DNA from: Clostridiaceae bacterium Marseille-Q4143
GTDB lineage: Bacteria; Bacillota; Clostridia; Lachnospirales; Lachnospiraceae
NCBI GenBank assembly: GCA_018228645.1
Contig: CP073693.1
Location: forward strand, 2,366,416 to 2,430,415
Length of the DNA stretch: 64,000 bases
Reading direction: 5' to 3'
Numbering within the stretch: position 1 is the first letter of the stretch; every line of letters begins with the position of its first letter. Positions 1 to 8,316 of this stretch are shown here, piece by piece. The position numbers were made by a program, and so were the translations under genes. The notes beneath the pieces are model-generated. The model was not told the DNA's origin. It saw only the letters and a list, made by a program, of their open reading frames with translations, and did not search any database.

Positions 1-11
1 AAGAGCATAAA

Positions 12-650
12 TTGAAGATTAATTCCTATATACTGGCAGTTGCAAAAGATGGAGCAGCAGGAGTGATGACCCCAAAAAGTAAAAAGCTGTCTCCGGAGAA
101 TGTGATTCCGGATAAAGAGAAACCGGGGTATCAGCATGTAGAGCATACATTTGAACCAGTCTATGATGAAAATTCCGAGATTTTGATTCTGGGTACTTTT
201 CCATCGGTGAAATCCAGAGAAAATAATTTCTATTATGGACATCCCCAGAACCGGTTCTGGAAGCTGATAGCAGGGCTTACTAAAGAACCGGTGCCGGAGA
301 CGATAGAGGAAAAGAAGACTCTGCTTTTGAAACATCACATTGCCCTATGGGATGTGGTGCAGAGCTGTGATATCATCGGTTCCAGTGACAGCAGTATTAA
401 AAATGTGGTTCCGGCAGATATTGCAAAGATTCTAAAAGAAAGTTCTGTACAGAGAATTTATGCCAATGGAGACAAGGCGTACCGCCTATATAAAAAATAC
501 TGCGAAAAAGAAACAGGAAAGAAGGCAGAAAAACTACCTTCCACCAGTCCGGCGAATGCAATTTTCACCCTGGATCGTCTGATGGAGATCTGGGGCGCGG
601 AAATTTTCGGCAGAACAGAAGAAAACGAAAGCGTTAAGGGTACGGTGTGA
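12..650 (+). CDS. Uracil-DNA-glycosylase-superfamily DNA glycosylase (hypoxanthine/deoxyinosine type)
   Basis: The protein has the UDG-superfamily core: an LGTFPS motif at about residues 60-65, then SRENNFYYGHPQNRFW, then an ALWDVVQSCD segment, and a late STSPAN motif. This pattern fits the DNA-deoxyinosine/mismatch glycosylases that remove deaminated bases at the start of base-excision repair. The start is unresolved. A TTG at 12 begins the reading frame as given, but the frame stays open to the window edge, so the gene may be 5'-partial. An in-frame ATG at 66 has an AGGAG only 2 nt upstream. About 20-40 N-terminal residues precede the conserved fold. The stop lies 24 nt before the next gene, so the two may be co-transcribed. 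Confidence 0.78.
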   Translation: MKINSYILAVAKDGAAGVMTPKSKKLSPENVIPDKEKPGYQHVEHTFEPVYDENSEILILGTFPSVKSRENNFYYGHPQNRFWKLIAGLTKEPVPETIEEKKTLLLKHHIALWDVVQSCDIIGSSDSSIKNVVPADIAKILKESSVQRIYANGDKAYRLYKKYCEKETGKKAEKLPSTSPANAIFTLDRLMEIWGAEIFGRTEENESVKGTV

Positions 651-674
651 ATCGTCCCCGGAGAGGAGATACAG

Positions 675-1694
675 ATGAATTTCAAAGAAGTAATGGAGGC
701 AGCAAGAGGAAATATGGGACCCTACTGTAAGGTCTGTCCGGTATGTGATGGACGGGCATGTAAAAACCAGATGCCGGGACCGGGTGCCAAGGGTGTGGGA
801 GACAATGCGGTCCGCAATTACCAGAAATGGCAGGAGATCAGAGTGAATATGGACACGATTCACGAGAATGGTCCGGTGGATACCTCTCTGGAACTCTTTG
901 GAAAGACTTTCAAATACCCGTTCTTTGCAGGCCCGGTAGGAGCCATGACCCTGCATTATGGGGATAAATATGATGACCTGACTTACAATAATATTCTGGT
1001 AGATGCCTGTGCAAAAGGCGGAATTGCCGCATTTACCGGCGACGGAACCAATGAGAAGGTGATGATCGGTGCAACCGCAGCGATTAAGGCAGCAGGCGGG
1101 GCAGGTATCCCGACTGTAAAACCGTGGAATCTGGAGACCATCAAAGAAAAAATGAAGATGGTGAAAGAGTCCGGAGCATTTGCCGTTGCTATGGATATTG
1201 ACGGTGCAGGACTTCCGTTCCTGAAAAACCTTATGCCGCCTGCTGGAAGCAAGACCGTGGAAGAACTTCATGAAGTGGCAGAGATGGCAGGGGTTCCGTT
1301 TATTGTAAAAGGTATCATGACCAGAAAAGGAGCACTGAAAGCAGTAGAGGCAGGTGCATCTGCGATCATCGTATCCAATCATGGAGGTCGTGTGCTGGAT
1401 CAGTGTCCGGCAACTGCAGAGGTGCTGGAAGATATCGTAAAGGCTGTGGATGGAAAAGCAAAGATCATCGTTGATGGCGGTATCCGTTCCGGTGTAGATG
1501 TATTCAAAGCACTGGCTATGGGTGCAGACGCAGTTCTGATTGCCCGCCCGTTTGTAACCGCAGTCTATGGAGGCGCAGGAGAGGGTGTGCAGGCTTATAT
1601 CGATAAGATCGGTGCAGAACTTTCCGATACCATGACCATGTGTGGTGCGGCAAACCTGAAAGAAATTACCAGAGATATGGTGTGGAGAGCATAA
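675..1694 (+). CDS. Alpha-hydroxy-acid oxidizing protein (FMN-dependent dehydrogenase)
   Basis: This is a 339-aa TIM-barrel flavoenzyme of the lactate oxidase / glycolate oxidase / isopentenyl-isomerase-2-like group. It oxidises small 2-hydroxy acids using FMN. Diagnostic segments are IVSNHGGRVLD (about residues 233-243, active-site His and FMN-phosphate binding), IIVDGGIRSGVDVFKALAMGADAV and the C-terminal IARPF. A Cys-rich N-terminal stretch (CKVCPVCDGRACKNQMPG) is characteristic of the clostridial subfamily; its role is unknown and it could hold metal. The ATG at 675 has GAGAGGAG at a good distance. The exact substrate cannot be read from sequence. Confidence 0.88.
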   Translation: MNFKEVMEAARGNMGPYCKVCPVCDGRACKNQMPGPGAKGVGDNAVRNYQKWQEIRVNMDTIHENGPVDTSLELFGKTFKYPFFAGPVGAMTLHYGDKYDDLTYNNILVDACAKGGIAAFTGDGTNEKVMIGATAAIKAAGGAGIPTVKPWNLETIKEKMKMVKESGAFAVAMDIDGAGLPFLKNLMPPAGSKTVEELHEVAEMAGVPFIVKGIMTRKGALKAVEAGASAIIVSNHGGRVLDQCPATAEVLEDIVKAVDGKAKIIVDGGIRSGVDVFKALAMGADAVLIARPFVTAVYGGAGEGVQAYIDKIGAELSDTMTMCGAANLKEITRDMVWRA

Positions 1695-1710
1695 AGAATA
1701 TCATAAAAAA

Positions 1711-1752
1711 ATGACCGGCTGTGAAAAAGTAAATCACAGCCGGTCATTTTGT
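1711..1752. terminator. Bidirectional intrinsic terminator
   Basis: A 14-bp perfect stem (ATGACCGGCTGTGA at 1711-1724, complement at 1734-1747) is followed by TTTT on the plus strand and preceded by a run of A on that strand. It separates the convergent 675-1694 and purine genes. Confidence 0.9.
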
Positions 1753-1759
1753 GTGGTTC

Positions 1760-2938
1760 TTAGTGATGGAATAACCGGATTCCGGTAAATGCCATCGCCA
1801 TGTCATATTTATCACAGCACTCGATCACCAGGTCATCACGGACACTTCCACCCGGCTGGGCAATGTATTTGACACCGCTCTTGTGAGCACGCTCAATATT
1901 GTCTGCAAAGGGGAAGAAAGCATCAGAACCAAGCGTAACATCAGTCATCTGGTCGAGCCATGCGCGTTTGGCTTCGCGGGTGAAGACTTCAGGTTTTACT
2001 TTAAAGATCTTTTCCCATGCACCGTCAGCCAGCACATCCATATATTCATCACCGATATAAACATCGATCGCATTGTCACGCTCTGCACGGCCGAGGGTAT
2101 CCACAAACTGAAGTCCCAGAACCTGCGGAGACTGACGGAGGAACCAGTTGTCAGCTTTGTTGCCTGCCAGTCTGGTACAGTGAACACGGGACTGCTGTCC
2201 GGCACCGATACCGATGGCCTGTCCGCCCTTAACATAGCATACAGAGTTGGACTGGGTATATTTCAGGGTGATGAGGGAGATTTTCATATCCATCAGCGCC
2301 TCAGCAGGAATCTCTTTCTTCTTTGTTACGATATTGGAGAGAAGATCACCGTTCACGTCAAGCTCATTGCGGCCCTGTTCAAAAGTAATGCCGAATACCT
2401 GCTTTTTCTCCAGGGGATCCGGTACGTAGGACGGGTCGATTTCGATGACATTGTAGTTGCCTTTTTTCTTCTGTTTCAGAATTTCAAGTGCTTCTTCTGT
2501 ATATCCTGGAGCAATGACACCGTCGGAAACCTCACGTTTGATGAGCTTTGCGGTATCCGCGTCACAGATGTCGGATAATGCGATGAAATCACCAAAGGAA
2601 GACATTCTGTCAGCGCCTCTTGCTCTTGCATAAGCACATGCCAGCGGGGAGAGTTCGCCGAGATCATCAACCCAGTAGATTTTTGCGAGTGTATCGGTCA
2701 GTGGAAGACCCACCGCAGCTCCTGCCGGGGATACATGCTTGAAAGAAGTGGCAGCAGGAAGACCGGTAGCTTTTTTTAATTCACTGACCAGCTGCCAGCC
2801 ATTGAATGCATCGAGAAAATTAATGTAGCCAGGACGTCCGTTGAGAACGGTGACCGGAAGATCGGCACCATTTTCCATAAAGATGCGGGACGGTTTCTGG
2901 TTCGGGTTACATCCATATTTTAACTGAAGTTCTTTCAT
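1760..2938 (-). CDS. purH: AICAR transformylase (stand-alone PurH C-terminal-type domain)
   Basis: This 392-aa protein corresponds only to the formyltransferase half of the usual bifunctional PurH. It transfers a formyl group from 10-formyl-THF to AICAR in step 9 of de novo purine synthesis. CNPNQKPSRIF near the N terminus, KHVSPAGAAVGLPL at about residues 67-80 and the C-terminal GGSVRDDLVIE are family landmarks. The start codon (ATG at 2938) has AGGAG about 8 nt upstream. The cyclohydrolase domain is missing, and the gene just upstream (purO-like) supplies that activity. The two genes are 17 nt apart and share the ZTP-riboswitch leader. Confidence 0.93.
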   Translation of the reverse strand: MKELQLKYGCNPNQKPSRIFMENGADLPVTVLNGRPGYINFLDAFNGWQLVSELKKATGLPAATSFKHVSPAGAAVGLPLTDTLAKIYWVDDLGELSPLACAYARARGADRMSSFGDFIALSDICDADTAKLIKREVSDGVIAPGYTEEALEILKQKKKGNYNVIEIDPSYVPDPLEKKQVFGITFEQGRNELDVNGDLLSNIVTKKKEIPAEALMDMKISLITLKYTQSNSVCYVKGGQAIGIGAGQQSRVHCTRLAGNKADNWFLRQSPQVLGLQFVDTLGRAERDNAIDVYIGDEYMDVLADGAWEKIFKVKPEVFTREAKRAWLDQMTDVTLGSDAFFPFADNIERAHKSGVKYIAQPGGSVRDDLVIECCDKYDMAMAFTGIRLFHH

Positions 2939-2955
2939 GTTCGTATTCTCCTGAA

Positions 2956-3669
2956 TTAATTATTTTTATTGATGATCTTTGTTTCATAAGTTCCGGTCTG
3001 GATATCAATATAACGAACGAACAGGGATACTTTGTTGTCCTCGTTCAGACTGTTCCAGAGCATATCCGTAAATGCGTCCATATCATCGGAGATTTCTACC
3101 AGTTTCGGCTCGCCTTCGAAGCTGGGAAGGGGATCTCCATCATGCATATAGGTATGAATGAAATGACCCTGGCCCGCTTTCGGATTTTCATAAGCAAAGG
3201 TGTAACGGTGGCAGGAATCCGGATCTCCGTCATTGCTCTTTAAGATGGACATGGCATAATTGTAGGATCCATTCTCAAGATGTAAAATACCGGAAATTCT
3301 CGGTGTGTAGTTCGGTCCGTCCGGCTCGAATTTACGGGAACGTAAGGACTGTTCAAAGGTCATCTGATGATCCATACCCTCGTAGATGGTATCCGTCTGG
3401 TCACCGTTGGTAACGATGGTTTTATTGCCAAGAACACGTACCGGAGCATAGATGATAAGACTCGGGTCAGTGAGCTTGGAAGGATCAAATGCCTGGGTGC
3501 GGATGCCTTCTCCGTCCTCTACAAAGACGCGGTTGCGGCTGTTGGTACTGCGGCCCATAATAAAATAAGCAGTCACAGCATGTGTGCCGTCCGGGGTGCG
3601 GCCAATGACAATTCCACGTCCGGGATATGCGTTGGATTTCAGTTCCTGTTCCAGGGATAAAGCTTTCAT
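2956..3669 (-). CDS. purO: IMP cyclohydrolase, archaeal PurO type
   Basis: The protein is 237 aa and closes FAICAR to IMP, the final step of purine synthesis. It resembles PurO (PF07826): YPGRGIVIGRTPDG and YFIMGRSTNSRNRVF at the N terminus, then YEGMDHQMTFEQSLRSR. This family was defined in archaea and is unrelated to the bacterial PurH N-terminal domain. I chose the ATG at 3669, which has AGAGGAAC 8 nt upstream. A longer frame runs upstream to 3741, but it would translate the riboswitch terminator. The gene forms an operon with the stand-alone AICAR transformylase, and that gene pair supports the assignment. Confidence 0.9.
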   Translation of the reverse strand: MKALSLEQELKSNAYPGRGIVIGRTPDGTHAVTAYFIMGRSTNSRNRVFVEDGEGIRTQAFDPSKLTDPSLIIYAPVRVLGNKTIVTNGDQTDTIYEGMDHQMTFEQSLRSRKFEPDGPNYTPRISGILHLENGSYNYAMSILKSNDGDPDSCHRYTFAYENPKAGQGHFIHTYMHDGDPLPSFEGEPKLVEISDDMDAFTDMLWNSLNEDNKVSLFVRYIDIQTGTYETKIINKNN

Positions 3670-3712
3670 TCTTGTTCCTCTCTTTCTGGTAAATAAGTAG
3701 ATAAACACAGAA

Positions 3713-3840
3713 GACCGCCTGAGTGCACAGCGGTTCCGCAATGCGCCCAGGCGGTCGGCAATTCTTTTACTTCTGCACTCCCTGTAGGTCGCCCTACCAC
3801 AGACTGTGTCTGCTTTTCCGCCAGTCGTGCAGTTCCTTTC
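3713..3840 (-). promoter_or_regulatory. ZTP riboswitch (pfl motif) with terminator
   Basis: Read on the minus strand, the leader holds CTGCACGACTGGCGGAA, then GGAGTGCAG closing P1 (CTGCAC/GTGCAG), and after a linker CCGCCTGGGC (3745-3754). GACUGGCG and CCGCCUGGGC are the two conserved blocks of the ZTP/ZMP aptamer that form its pseudoknot. The second block is also the 5' arm of a 9-bp hairpin (3748-3756 with 3713-3721), so ligand binding would compete with terminator formation. Z-nucleotides build up when 10-formyl-THF is short, which fits control of the AICAR transformylase and IMP cyclohydrolase genes. Confidence 0.9.
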
Positions 3841-3843
3841 TTC

Positions 3844-3872
3844 ATATTATCCGATCTTTCAGGTTTTGGCAA
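3844..3872 (-). promoter_or_regulatory. Promoter for purO-purH
   Basis: Minus-strand TTGCCA (3867-3872), a 17-nt spacer and TATTAT-like TAATAT (3844-3849). Transcription would begin just before the ZTP aptamer. Confidence 0.75.
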
Positions 3873-3897
3873 GTCCCAATTTACGGTTTTCAATATA

Positions 3898-3935
3898 AGT
3901 GACCGAAAGTGACATGCTGTCACTCCCGGTCACTT
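3898..3935 (-). terminator. Terminator-like hairpin after galT
   Basis: AGTGACCG and CGGTCACT form the outer stem and TGACA/TGTCA the inner stem. It lies between the galT stop and the purO promoter. The U tract is weak on the minus strand. Confidence 0.55.
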
Positions 3936-3948
3936 AGTCAACGGCAAA

Positions 3949-5439
3949 CTATAATGTTTTTACAAACTTCAGGAAGGCTTCCCGTCCTTCTGGCGTACAT
4001 TTATAGACACCAGCGTCTTCCAGTACCTGAACAAAGACTTTGCCGATTTCCTGGCGGAGAATTTCATCGATATTTTCCCCATTGATCTCCGGATAGGATG
4101 GCAGGAATTCTGCTACCCATTCTGCATGCTTCTGAAGCACTTCGTTTTTTTCCAGATCGCTGCCGGTGAGAATGGCATCTTTCAGAAGTGCCATTTCCTG
4201 TTTCAGGCGGGAAGGAAGGACAGCCAGTCCCATAACTTCGATGAGACCGATATTTTCTTTCTTGATGTGATGAAGCTTTGCATGTGGATGGTAGACTCCC
4301 AGAGGATGCTCTTCCGTGGTAATATTGTTCCGGAGAGTCAGGTCCAGCTCGTAAGTGTCACCCACTTTCCTTGCAATCGGGGTAATGGTATTGTGCGGCT
4401 CTCCATCTGTACAGGCAAAGATGAAGGCATCTTCGTCGGTATAAGATCTCCAGCAGTCCAGCACATGGGTGGCAAGGTCGATGAGCCGGTTCTCGTCTTT
4501 GTGACGGATACGAAGCACTGACAAAGGCCATTTCACAATACCGGCTTCCACATCATCATAACCAGGAATGGTAACCGGGAGTTCGATAGGAGCCTTCGCC
4601 ATGGCAAAGGTATAATTTCCGCCCTGGAAATGATCGTGGCTTAAGATGGAACCGCCTACAATCGGAAGGTCTGCGTTGGAGCCAAGGAAATAATGGGGGA
4701 ACTGTTTTACAAAATCAAACAGTTTCCGGAATGCTGCACGGTCAATCTTCATAGGAGTGTGCTGTCCATTAAAAACGATGCAGTGTTCATTATAGTATAC
4801 ATAAGGAGAGTACTGGAATCCCCACTGGCTGTCGTTGATGGTCAGCGGAATGATCCGGTGGTTCTCTCTGGCCGGATGGTTGACGCGGCCGGCATAGCCT
4901 TCATTTTCCATACAGAGCTGGCATTTCGGATAAGCACTTGCCTTTGCTTTTCCAGCGGCTGCGATGGCTTTCGGATCTTTCTCCGGCTTTGACAGGTTGA
5001 TGGTGATGTCAATGTCGCCGTAGATACTGGGCACTTTCCATTTCTGGTCTTTGCAGACCCGGTAGCGGCGGATATAGTTGCTGTCCTGAGACAGTTTGTA
5101 AAAATAGTCCGTTGCTTCCTTCGGGGAAACGGCATATTTCTCGCGGAAGGTTTCCTGAATCTGGGAAGGTCTTGGCATCAGGCAGTTCATAAGCCGGGTG
5201 TCAAAAAGATCCCGATAAGTGATGCTGTCCGGAATCAATTCCCGTCTGCAGGCTTCGTCGAGAAGTCCTTCCAGAATCTCTTCCAGGGAAAGAGAAGGGA
5301 TGGCATCCGGTTCTTCGTAATCGTCTTCGTGGAACTGGTCCAGTAGAAGATTGGTAGTGTAGATTCTTTCGCAGGCCGGGGTAAGACCGGTGTCAATGCC
5401 GTACTGTACCAGAGCTGCGATCAGTTCGTATAATTTCAT
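3949..5439 (-). CDS. galT: UDP-glucose--hexose-1-phosphate uridylyltransferase, class II GalT
   Basis: Leloir-pathway enzyme that swaps UMP between UDP-glucose and galactose-1-phosphate. Its length of 496 aa and the motif content (CQLCMENEGYAGRVNHPARENHR; GGSILSHDHFQGG with the catalytic His region; YHPHAKLHHIKKENIGLIEVMGLAVLP) match the Gram-positive class II family, not the roughly 350-aa class I. I use the ATG at 5439, which has AGGAGG 11 nt upstream; the frame extends 7 codons further to 5460 without a better site. It follows galK on the minus strand with a 46-nt gap, so the pair should form one operon. Confidence 0.95.
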   Translation of the reverse strand: MKLYELIAALVQYGIDTGLTPACERIYTTNLLLDQFHEDDYEEPDAIPSLSLEEILEGLLDEACRRELIPDSITYRDLFDTRLMNCLMPRPSQIQETFREKYAVSPKEATDYFYKLSQDSNYIRRYRVCKDQKWKVPSIYGDIDITINLSKPEKDPKAIAAAGKAKASAYPKCQLCMENEGYAGRVNHPARENHRIIPLTINDSQWGFQYSPYVYYNEHCIVFNGQHTPMKIDRAAFRKLFDFVKQFPHYFLGSNADLPIVGGSILSHDHFQGGNYTFAMAKAPIELPVTIPGYDDVEAGIVKWPLSVLRIRHKDENRLIDLATHVLDCWRSYTDEDAFIFACTDGEPHNTITPIARKVGDTYELDLTLRNNITTEEHPLGVYHPHAKLHHIKKENIGLIEVMGLAVLPSRLKQEMALLKDAILTGSDLEKNEVLQKHAEWVAEFLPSYPEINGENIDEILRQEIGKVFVQVLEDAGVYKCTPEGREAFLKFVKTL

Positions 5440-5485
5440 GATGGTTTTTCCTCCTGCCATAGACTGAATGAATACGTCAACCAGA

Positions 5486-6661
5486 TTAGTTCAGTGGACG
5501 GGCACCGTCTCCGATGTCTACTACATAAAATTCTGCCGTGTGTCCGGTTTTTTCTTTATATGCGGTACCTACCTTGTCGATAAAGGTATCAATAGCATCA
5601 TTTTTCACAATGCTGACGGTACATCCGCCGAATCCGCCGCCGGTGATACGGGAACCATAGACACCCGGAATCTGCCATGCCAGTTCAGCAAGAATATCGG
5701 TTTCCTCACAGGAAGTTTCATAGTCATCTCGCAGAGAAATATGGGATTCATTGATCAGCTTTCCGAAGGTGACAATATCATTTGCTTTCAGTGCTTCTAC
5801 TGCATGGATCGTTCTCTGGTTTTCGTAAACTGCATGTTTTGCCCGTTTCTGGCAGATGGGATCCTTGATGGCATCCTTGTGGGCTTCAAACTGCTCCTCG
5901 GTCAGATCACCAAGTGTTTTAATATCCATAACGGTCTGAAGATCCTTGAGGGCAGTCTCACTTTCCCGTCTTCTGTCATTGTAAGCAGAAGATACCAGAC
6001 TGTGTTTTACTTTGCTGTTGGTGATGACAATGCGGGCATCCGGAAGCTTTACCGGTGCATATTCATAATGAAGCGTATTGGTGTCCAGGAAAATCGCACA
6101 GTCCTTTTTCCCCATGGCGGATGCAAACTGGTCCATAATACCGCAGTTCATACCATTAAAATTATTTTCGGAATACTGTCCGATGAGTGCCAGATCCACC
6201 ATGGAAATGTCGAATCCAAAAGTATCACGCAGCATAATTCCGGTCAGCACTTCCAGAGAAGCAGAAGAGGAAAGTCCGCTGCCTGCCGGAATGTCTCCGT
6301 AGATGAGAATATCAGCACCTGCCGGAAGCTGGAAACCTCTCTTTTCAAAGGTCCACATAACTCCCTTCGGATAATTCGTCCATCCGGCTTCGTCGTTCGG
6401 CACCAGATCATCAAGAGAAGTGGTGACAACACCCATCGTGTCAAAATTCATGGAGTAGAAGCGGACAGTACGGTCCTTGCGCGGACGGATCAGCCCGTAA
6501 GTTCCGATGGTTAGTGCGCATGGAAATACATGACCGCCATTGTAATCGGTATGTTCACCAATCAGATTGACACGTCCCGGTGCAAAATAAGCTTTCGGTT
6601 CACCTTCTGTGCCGTAGAGTTCTGCAAATTTGTCCTGTAACTGCTGCATAGTGAATTCCAT
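5486..6661 (-). CDS. galK: Galactokinase
   Basis: A GHMP-family kinase of 391 aa that phosphorylates galactose at C1. It shows the galactokinase signature APGRVNLIGEHTDYNGG near residue 30, the ATP-binding PAGSGLSSSASLEV and the C-terminal GSRITGGGFGGCTVSIV. The ATG at 6661 has GGGGGA upstream. The frame continues upstream past the promoter, so that extension is not coding. It is the first gene of galK-galT, and its promoter overlaps that of the divergent AraC-type regulator. Confidence 0.96.
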   Translation of the reverse strand: MEFTMQQLQDKFAELYGTEGEPKAYFAPGRVNLIGEHTDYNGGHVFPCALTIGTYGLIRPRKDRTVRFYSMNFDTMGVVTTSLDDLVPNDEAGWTNYPKGVMWTFEKRGFQLPAGADILIYGDIPAGSGLSSSASLEVLTGIMLRDTFGFDISMVDLALIGQYSENNFNGMNCGIMDQFASAMGKKDCAIFLDTNTLHYEYAPVKLPDARIVITNSKVKHSLVSSAYNDRRRESETALKDLQTVMDIKTLGDLTEEQFEAHKDAIKDPICQKRAKHAVYENQRTIHAVEALKANDIVTFGKLINESHISLRDDYETSCEETDILAELAWQIPGVYGSRITGGGFGGCTVSIVKNDAIDTFIDKVGTAYKEKTGHTAEFYVVDIGDGARPLN

Positions 6662-6722
6662 AAGTAATATCCCCCTTTTTGCTGAATGATACCTCCGGTA
6701 TGTCTTCTGCCCGGATGGAATC

Positions 6723-6750
6723 TTGACATTGTTTATAATATCAATATAAT
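6723..6750 (+). promoter_or_regulatory. Promoter of the AraC-family gene
   Basis: TTGACA (6723-6728), 16-nt spacer and TATAAT (6745-6750). Both hexamers are consensus. It overlaps the galK promoter on the other strand. Confidence 0.75.
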
Positions 6751-6771
6751 GAGAAACAGAGGACAATTCAA
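6743..6771 (-). promoter_or_regulatory. galK-galT promoter
   Basis: Minus-strand TTGAAT (6766-6771), 17-nt spacer and TATATT (6743-6748). Its -10 overlaps the -10 of the divergent regulator promoter, so the two polymerases should compete. Confidence 0.65.
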
Positions 6772-6809
6772 CAAGTATATTTGCATAAAAGTGAAGGATA
6801 TTGAGAAAT

Positions 6810-7697
6810 ATGCGGCTGAATATTGATAAAGAACACAAAGAACTGAAAGCCCATGGAAATTATGCATTTCCGGTGCTGGTCAGTGATGAGCGTCTTTCCT
6901 GGTTTGATACGGGAGAATTTCCCTGGCACTGGCATCCTGAGATTGAGCTGACGATTGTACTGGATGGAAACATGACCTATCTGGTCAATGATAATGAATA
7001 CATACTGAGGGCAGGAGAAGGGCTTTTCTGCAATACCAACGTGCTCCATTCCGGAAGACATTACGATGCGGAAGACTGCAGTTATTTATCCATTACCTTT
7101 CATCCGCGCCTTCTCTATGGCTACACATCCAGTCTCATGCAGAGTAAATATATGGAAAGAATTCTGCAAAGTCCGACTCTGTCCTCCATTCATTTTACAC
7201 CGGATGTGTCCTGGCAGCGGGAGATTCTGGAACAGATGGAAGAGATTCATCATTTGCGGGATAAAGGACCGGACAGCCGGGAACTGCAGATGCAGATTGC
7301 ACTGATGGAAATCTGGCTCAGGATATATGAACATGCGGACTGCCCGGAAGAACCAGAGGAAAACGGCAGAGATATCGAACGCATCCGTACTCTTATGGAA
7401 TATATGCAGAAACATTATGGGGAGAAGGTAACGCTGGAGGAACTGGCAGATCAGATTCATCTCTGTAAAAGTGAAAGCTGCCGTCTCTTCAAACGTTATA
7501 TGAAAGAATCTTTATTTGATTACCTGCTGGCTTACCGGGTGGAACGAAGTCTGGAATTATTACGGCATACGGATCTTGATGTAACCGGTATCGCGGGAAA
7601 CTGCGGATTTACCAATCCTGGCTATTATGCCCGGATTTTTCGTCGAAAGATGGGATGTACCCCCCTCCAGTACAGAAAAAACCGGAGGGAAAGTTGA
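6810..7697 (+). CDS. AraC-family transcriptional regulator, probable control of galKT
   Basis: The protein is 295 aa. The N-terminal cupin-like sensor (about residues 1-130) has the FPWHWHPEIELTIVLDG signature typical of sugar-responsive AraC proteins. The C-terminal double helix-turn-helix spans about residues 195-292, with VTLEELADQIHLCKSESCRLFKRYM and a second helix pair ending GFTNPGYYARIFRRKMGCTPLQYR. An AAGGA sits 11 nt before the ATG at 6810; the TTG at 6801 would be too close. It is divergent from galK and shares the promoter region, so it likely activates galKT in response to a sugar. The ligand is not known from sequence. Confidence 0.88.
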   Translation: MRLNIDKEHKELKAHGNYAFPVLVSDERLSWFDTGEFPWHWHPEIELTIVLDGNMTYLVNDNEYILRAGEGLFCNTNVLHSGRHYDAEDCSYLSITFHPRLLYGYTSSLMQSKYMERILQSPTLSSIHFTPDVSWQREILEQMEEIHHLRDKGPDSRELQMQIALMEIWLRIYEHADCPEEPEENGRDIERIRTLMEYMQKHYGEKVTLEELADQIHLCKSESCRLFKRYMKESLFDYLLAYRVERSLELLRHTDLDVTGIAGNCGFTNPGYYARIFRRKMGCTPLQYRKNRRES

Positions 7698-7722
7698 CAA
7701 ATTGGTTATTTCTTCCTATAAT
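7694..7722 (+). promoter_or_regulatory. Consensus sigma-A promoter for the DUF6465 gene
   Basis: TTGACA (7694-7699), 17-nt spacer, TATAAT (7717-7722): a perfect consensus. It overlaps the AraC stop codon. A strong, constitutive promoter is expected. Confidence 0.85.
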
Positions 7723-7797
7723 ATCTCTTGACACAAATTTAAAGACTTACAAAAGAGATACATATAGGCATAAAGCGTTATGAGGAGGAAATGAAAT

Positions 7798-8160
7798 ATG
7801 GCAAGACCGGCGAAACACACCAAGACTGCTGCAGTGAAAGCGGTAAAAGATGCTGCTGCTGAAGCAAAAGCAACTGCAGTAAAGGCACAGGAGAAAGTAG
7901 TAGCAGAAGTAAAGGAAGTTGCTAAAACTGCTGCAAAGACCACCACAAGAAAAACCTGCAAGACCAGCGTATGCGTAGAGATGAATGGATTAAGCGTTGC
8001 AGTTGCAGATATTCAGTCCGCAGTAAAGGCTGCTGTGAAAGCACAGGGACTGGAAGCTTCTGAACTGAAGATCTATGTAAATGCAAATGAGCAGGCTGCT
8101 TATTATACGGTAGATGGACAGGGTGGCGAGAGCTACAAAGTAGATCTGAAGGCTTTATAA
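7798..8160 (+). CDS. DUF6465-family Lys/Ala-rich small protein
   Basis: This 120-aa protein has two parts. Residues 1-58 are Lys/Ala/Thr-rich, very basic and helix-prone (TAAVKAVKDAAAEAKATAVKA), resembling a histone-H1-like tail. Residues 60-120 form a compact domain (CVEMNGLSVAVADIQ, then LKIYVNANEQAAYYTVDG). It resembles the DUF6465 family of Clostridia, which has no established function. The basic tail could bind nucleic acid; that is inference only. The perfect promoter and GAGGAGG ribosome binding site imply high expression. It is monocistronic, ending at a terminator. Confidence 0.8.
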   Translation: MARPAKHTKTAAVKAVKDAAAEAKATAVKAQEKVVAEVKEVAKTAAKTTTRKTCKTSVCVEMNGLSVAVADIQSAVKAAVKAQGLEASELKIYVNANEQAAYYTVDGQGGESYKVDLKAL

Positions 8161-8186
8161 GATCGAAGAATGAATGTGAAAGATGG

Positions 8187-8222
8187 GAAGAGATCGTGCA
8201 TCACGGTTTCTTCTCATTTTTT
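8187..8222 (+). terminator. Intrinsic terminator
   Basis: Interrupted stem GAAGA/CGTG with CACG/TCTTC (8187-8213) followed by TCATTTTTT. Confidence 0.8.
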
Positions 8223-8240
8223 GTGTGTCCAAAACGGGTG

Positions 8241-8269
8241 TTGCATCTTTTGGTTTCTCCATATAAAAT
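8241..8269 (+). promoter_or_regulatory. Candidate promoter of cbiK
   Basis: TTGCAT (8241-8246), 17-nt spacer, TAAAAT (8264-8269). No cobalamin riboswitch is visible in this short leader. Confidence 0.5.
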
Positions 8270-8316
8270 AGGGACAGACATGTATGAAAAACGGGTAACT
8301 GCAGGAAGGAAAATTC

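Noticed and set aside
534..1382. 282-aa minus-strand ORF antisense to the hydroxy-acid dehydrogenase
   Set aside because: Shadow of a conserved gene; no domain or ribosome binding site.
3666..3923. 85-aa reading frame on the minus strand before purO
   Set aside because: It spans the promoter, ZTP aptamer and terminator; composition and motif matches are those of the riboswitch.
5468..6514. 348-aa plus-strand ORF opposite galK
   Set aside because: Shadow frame of galK.
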